Source of the DNA: Kutzneria sp. 744
GTDB taxonomy: Bacteria > Actinomycetota > Actinomycetes > Mycobacteriales > Pseudonocardiaceae
Direction of reading: 5' to 3'
DNA: 64,000 nt
Assembly: GCF_000568255.1 (NCBI RefSeq)
Contig: NZ_KK037166.1
Span: forward strand, 8,655,257 to 8,719,256
Of this stretch, positions 52,258 through 64,000 are shown one piece after another. A model generated the notes under the pieces. That model was not told where the DNA came from and did not search any database. It saw nothing but the letters and a program-made list of their open reading frames with translations. A program made the position numbers and the translations under genes. Position 1 is the first letter of the stretch, and the number at the start of each line of letters is the position of its first letter.

Positions 52258-64000
<11,743 letters not shown>

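Overview
The window is part of a large modular type I polyketide synthase (PKS) cluster from a high-GC actinomycete. Evidence: very GC-rich third codon positions, GTG starts, ATGA/GTGA overlaps, hairpin terminators without U-tracts and DEBS-style docking ends. The genus is not certain. A palindrome of a kind I associate with Pseudonocardiales is only a weak hint.

Layout. 3-2101: end of a DUF993 (dihydrodipicolinate-synthase-like) gene overlapping an FAD monooxygenase of the polyether-epoxidase (MonCI/Lsd18) type, closed by a terminator. 2218-42664: four collinear PKS genes. PKS1 (3 modules), PKS2 (1), PKS3 (3) and PKS4 (1 plus thioesterase) give 8 elongation modules. 42665-43614: tandem hairpins, a palindrome, a small SRPBCC gene on the minus strand and a divergent promoter region. 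43615-52222: a complete beta-amino-acid starter cassette of the vicenistatin (Vin) kind. In order it holds an amide hydrolase (VinJ type), a trans acyltransferase (VinK type), a stand-alone ACP on the minus strand (VinL type), two adenylation enzymes (VinM and VinN types), a PLP decarboxylase (VinO type) and the two subunits of B12-dependent glutamate mutase (VinH/VinI type). 52258 to the right edge: PKS5, which begins with a loading ACP, carries two complete modules and runs off the window in a third KS.

How it works together (inference from the vicenistatin pathway). Glutamate mutase makes 3-methylaspartate. The VinN-type enzyme loads it on the free ACP and the decarboxylase converts it to 3-aminoisobutyryl-ACP. 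The VinM-type enzyme caps the amine with an amino acid (alanine in vicenistatin). The VinK-type enzyme moves the dipeptidyl group to the PKS5 loading ACP. After elongation the VinJ-type hydrolase removes the cap and the PKS4 thioesterase closes a macrolactam. All ten complete AT domains carry the malonyl signature HAFH and no module has an ER, so a polyene macrolactam is expected. Module 3 of PKS1 has a degenerate KR (predicted ketone), PKS2 lacks DH (predicted hydroxyl) and PKS3/4 predict a terminal tetraenamide. If PKS5 ends after its third module, 11 modules plus the starter give a 26-membered ring, the sceliphrolactam size class.

Four of the five PKS genes contain single-base frameshifts, five in all. 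Restoring each one gives continuous conserved domains, so they are annotated as single genes with probable sequence errors. Two of the sites (T8 at 21607-21614 and the AT-rich patch near 61229-61246) are compositionally odd.
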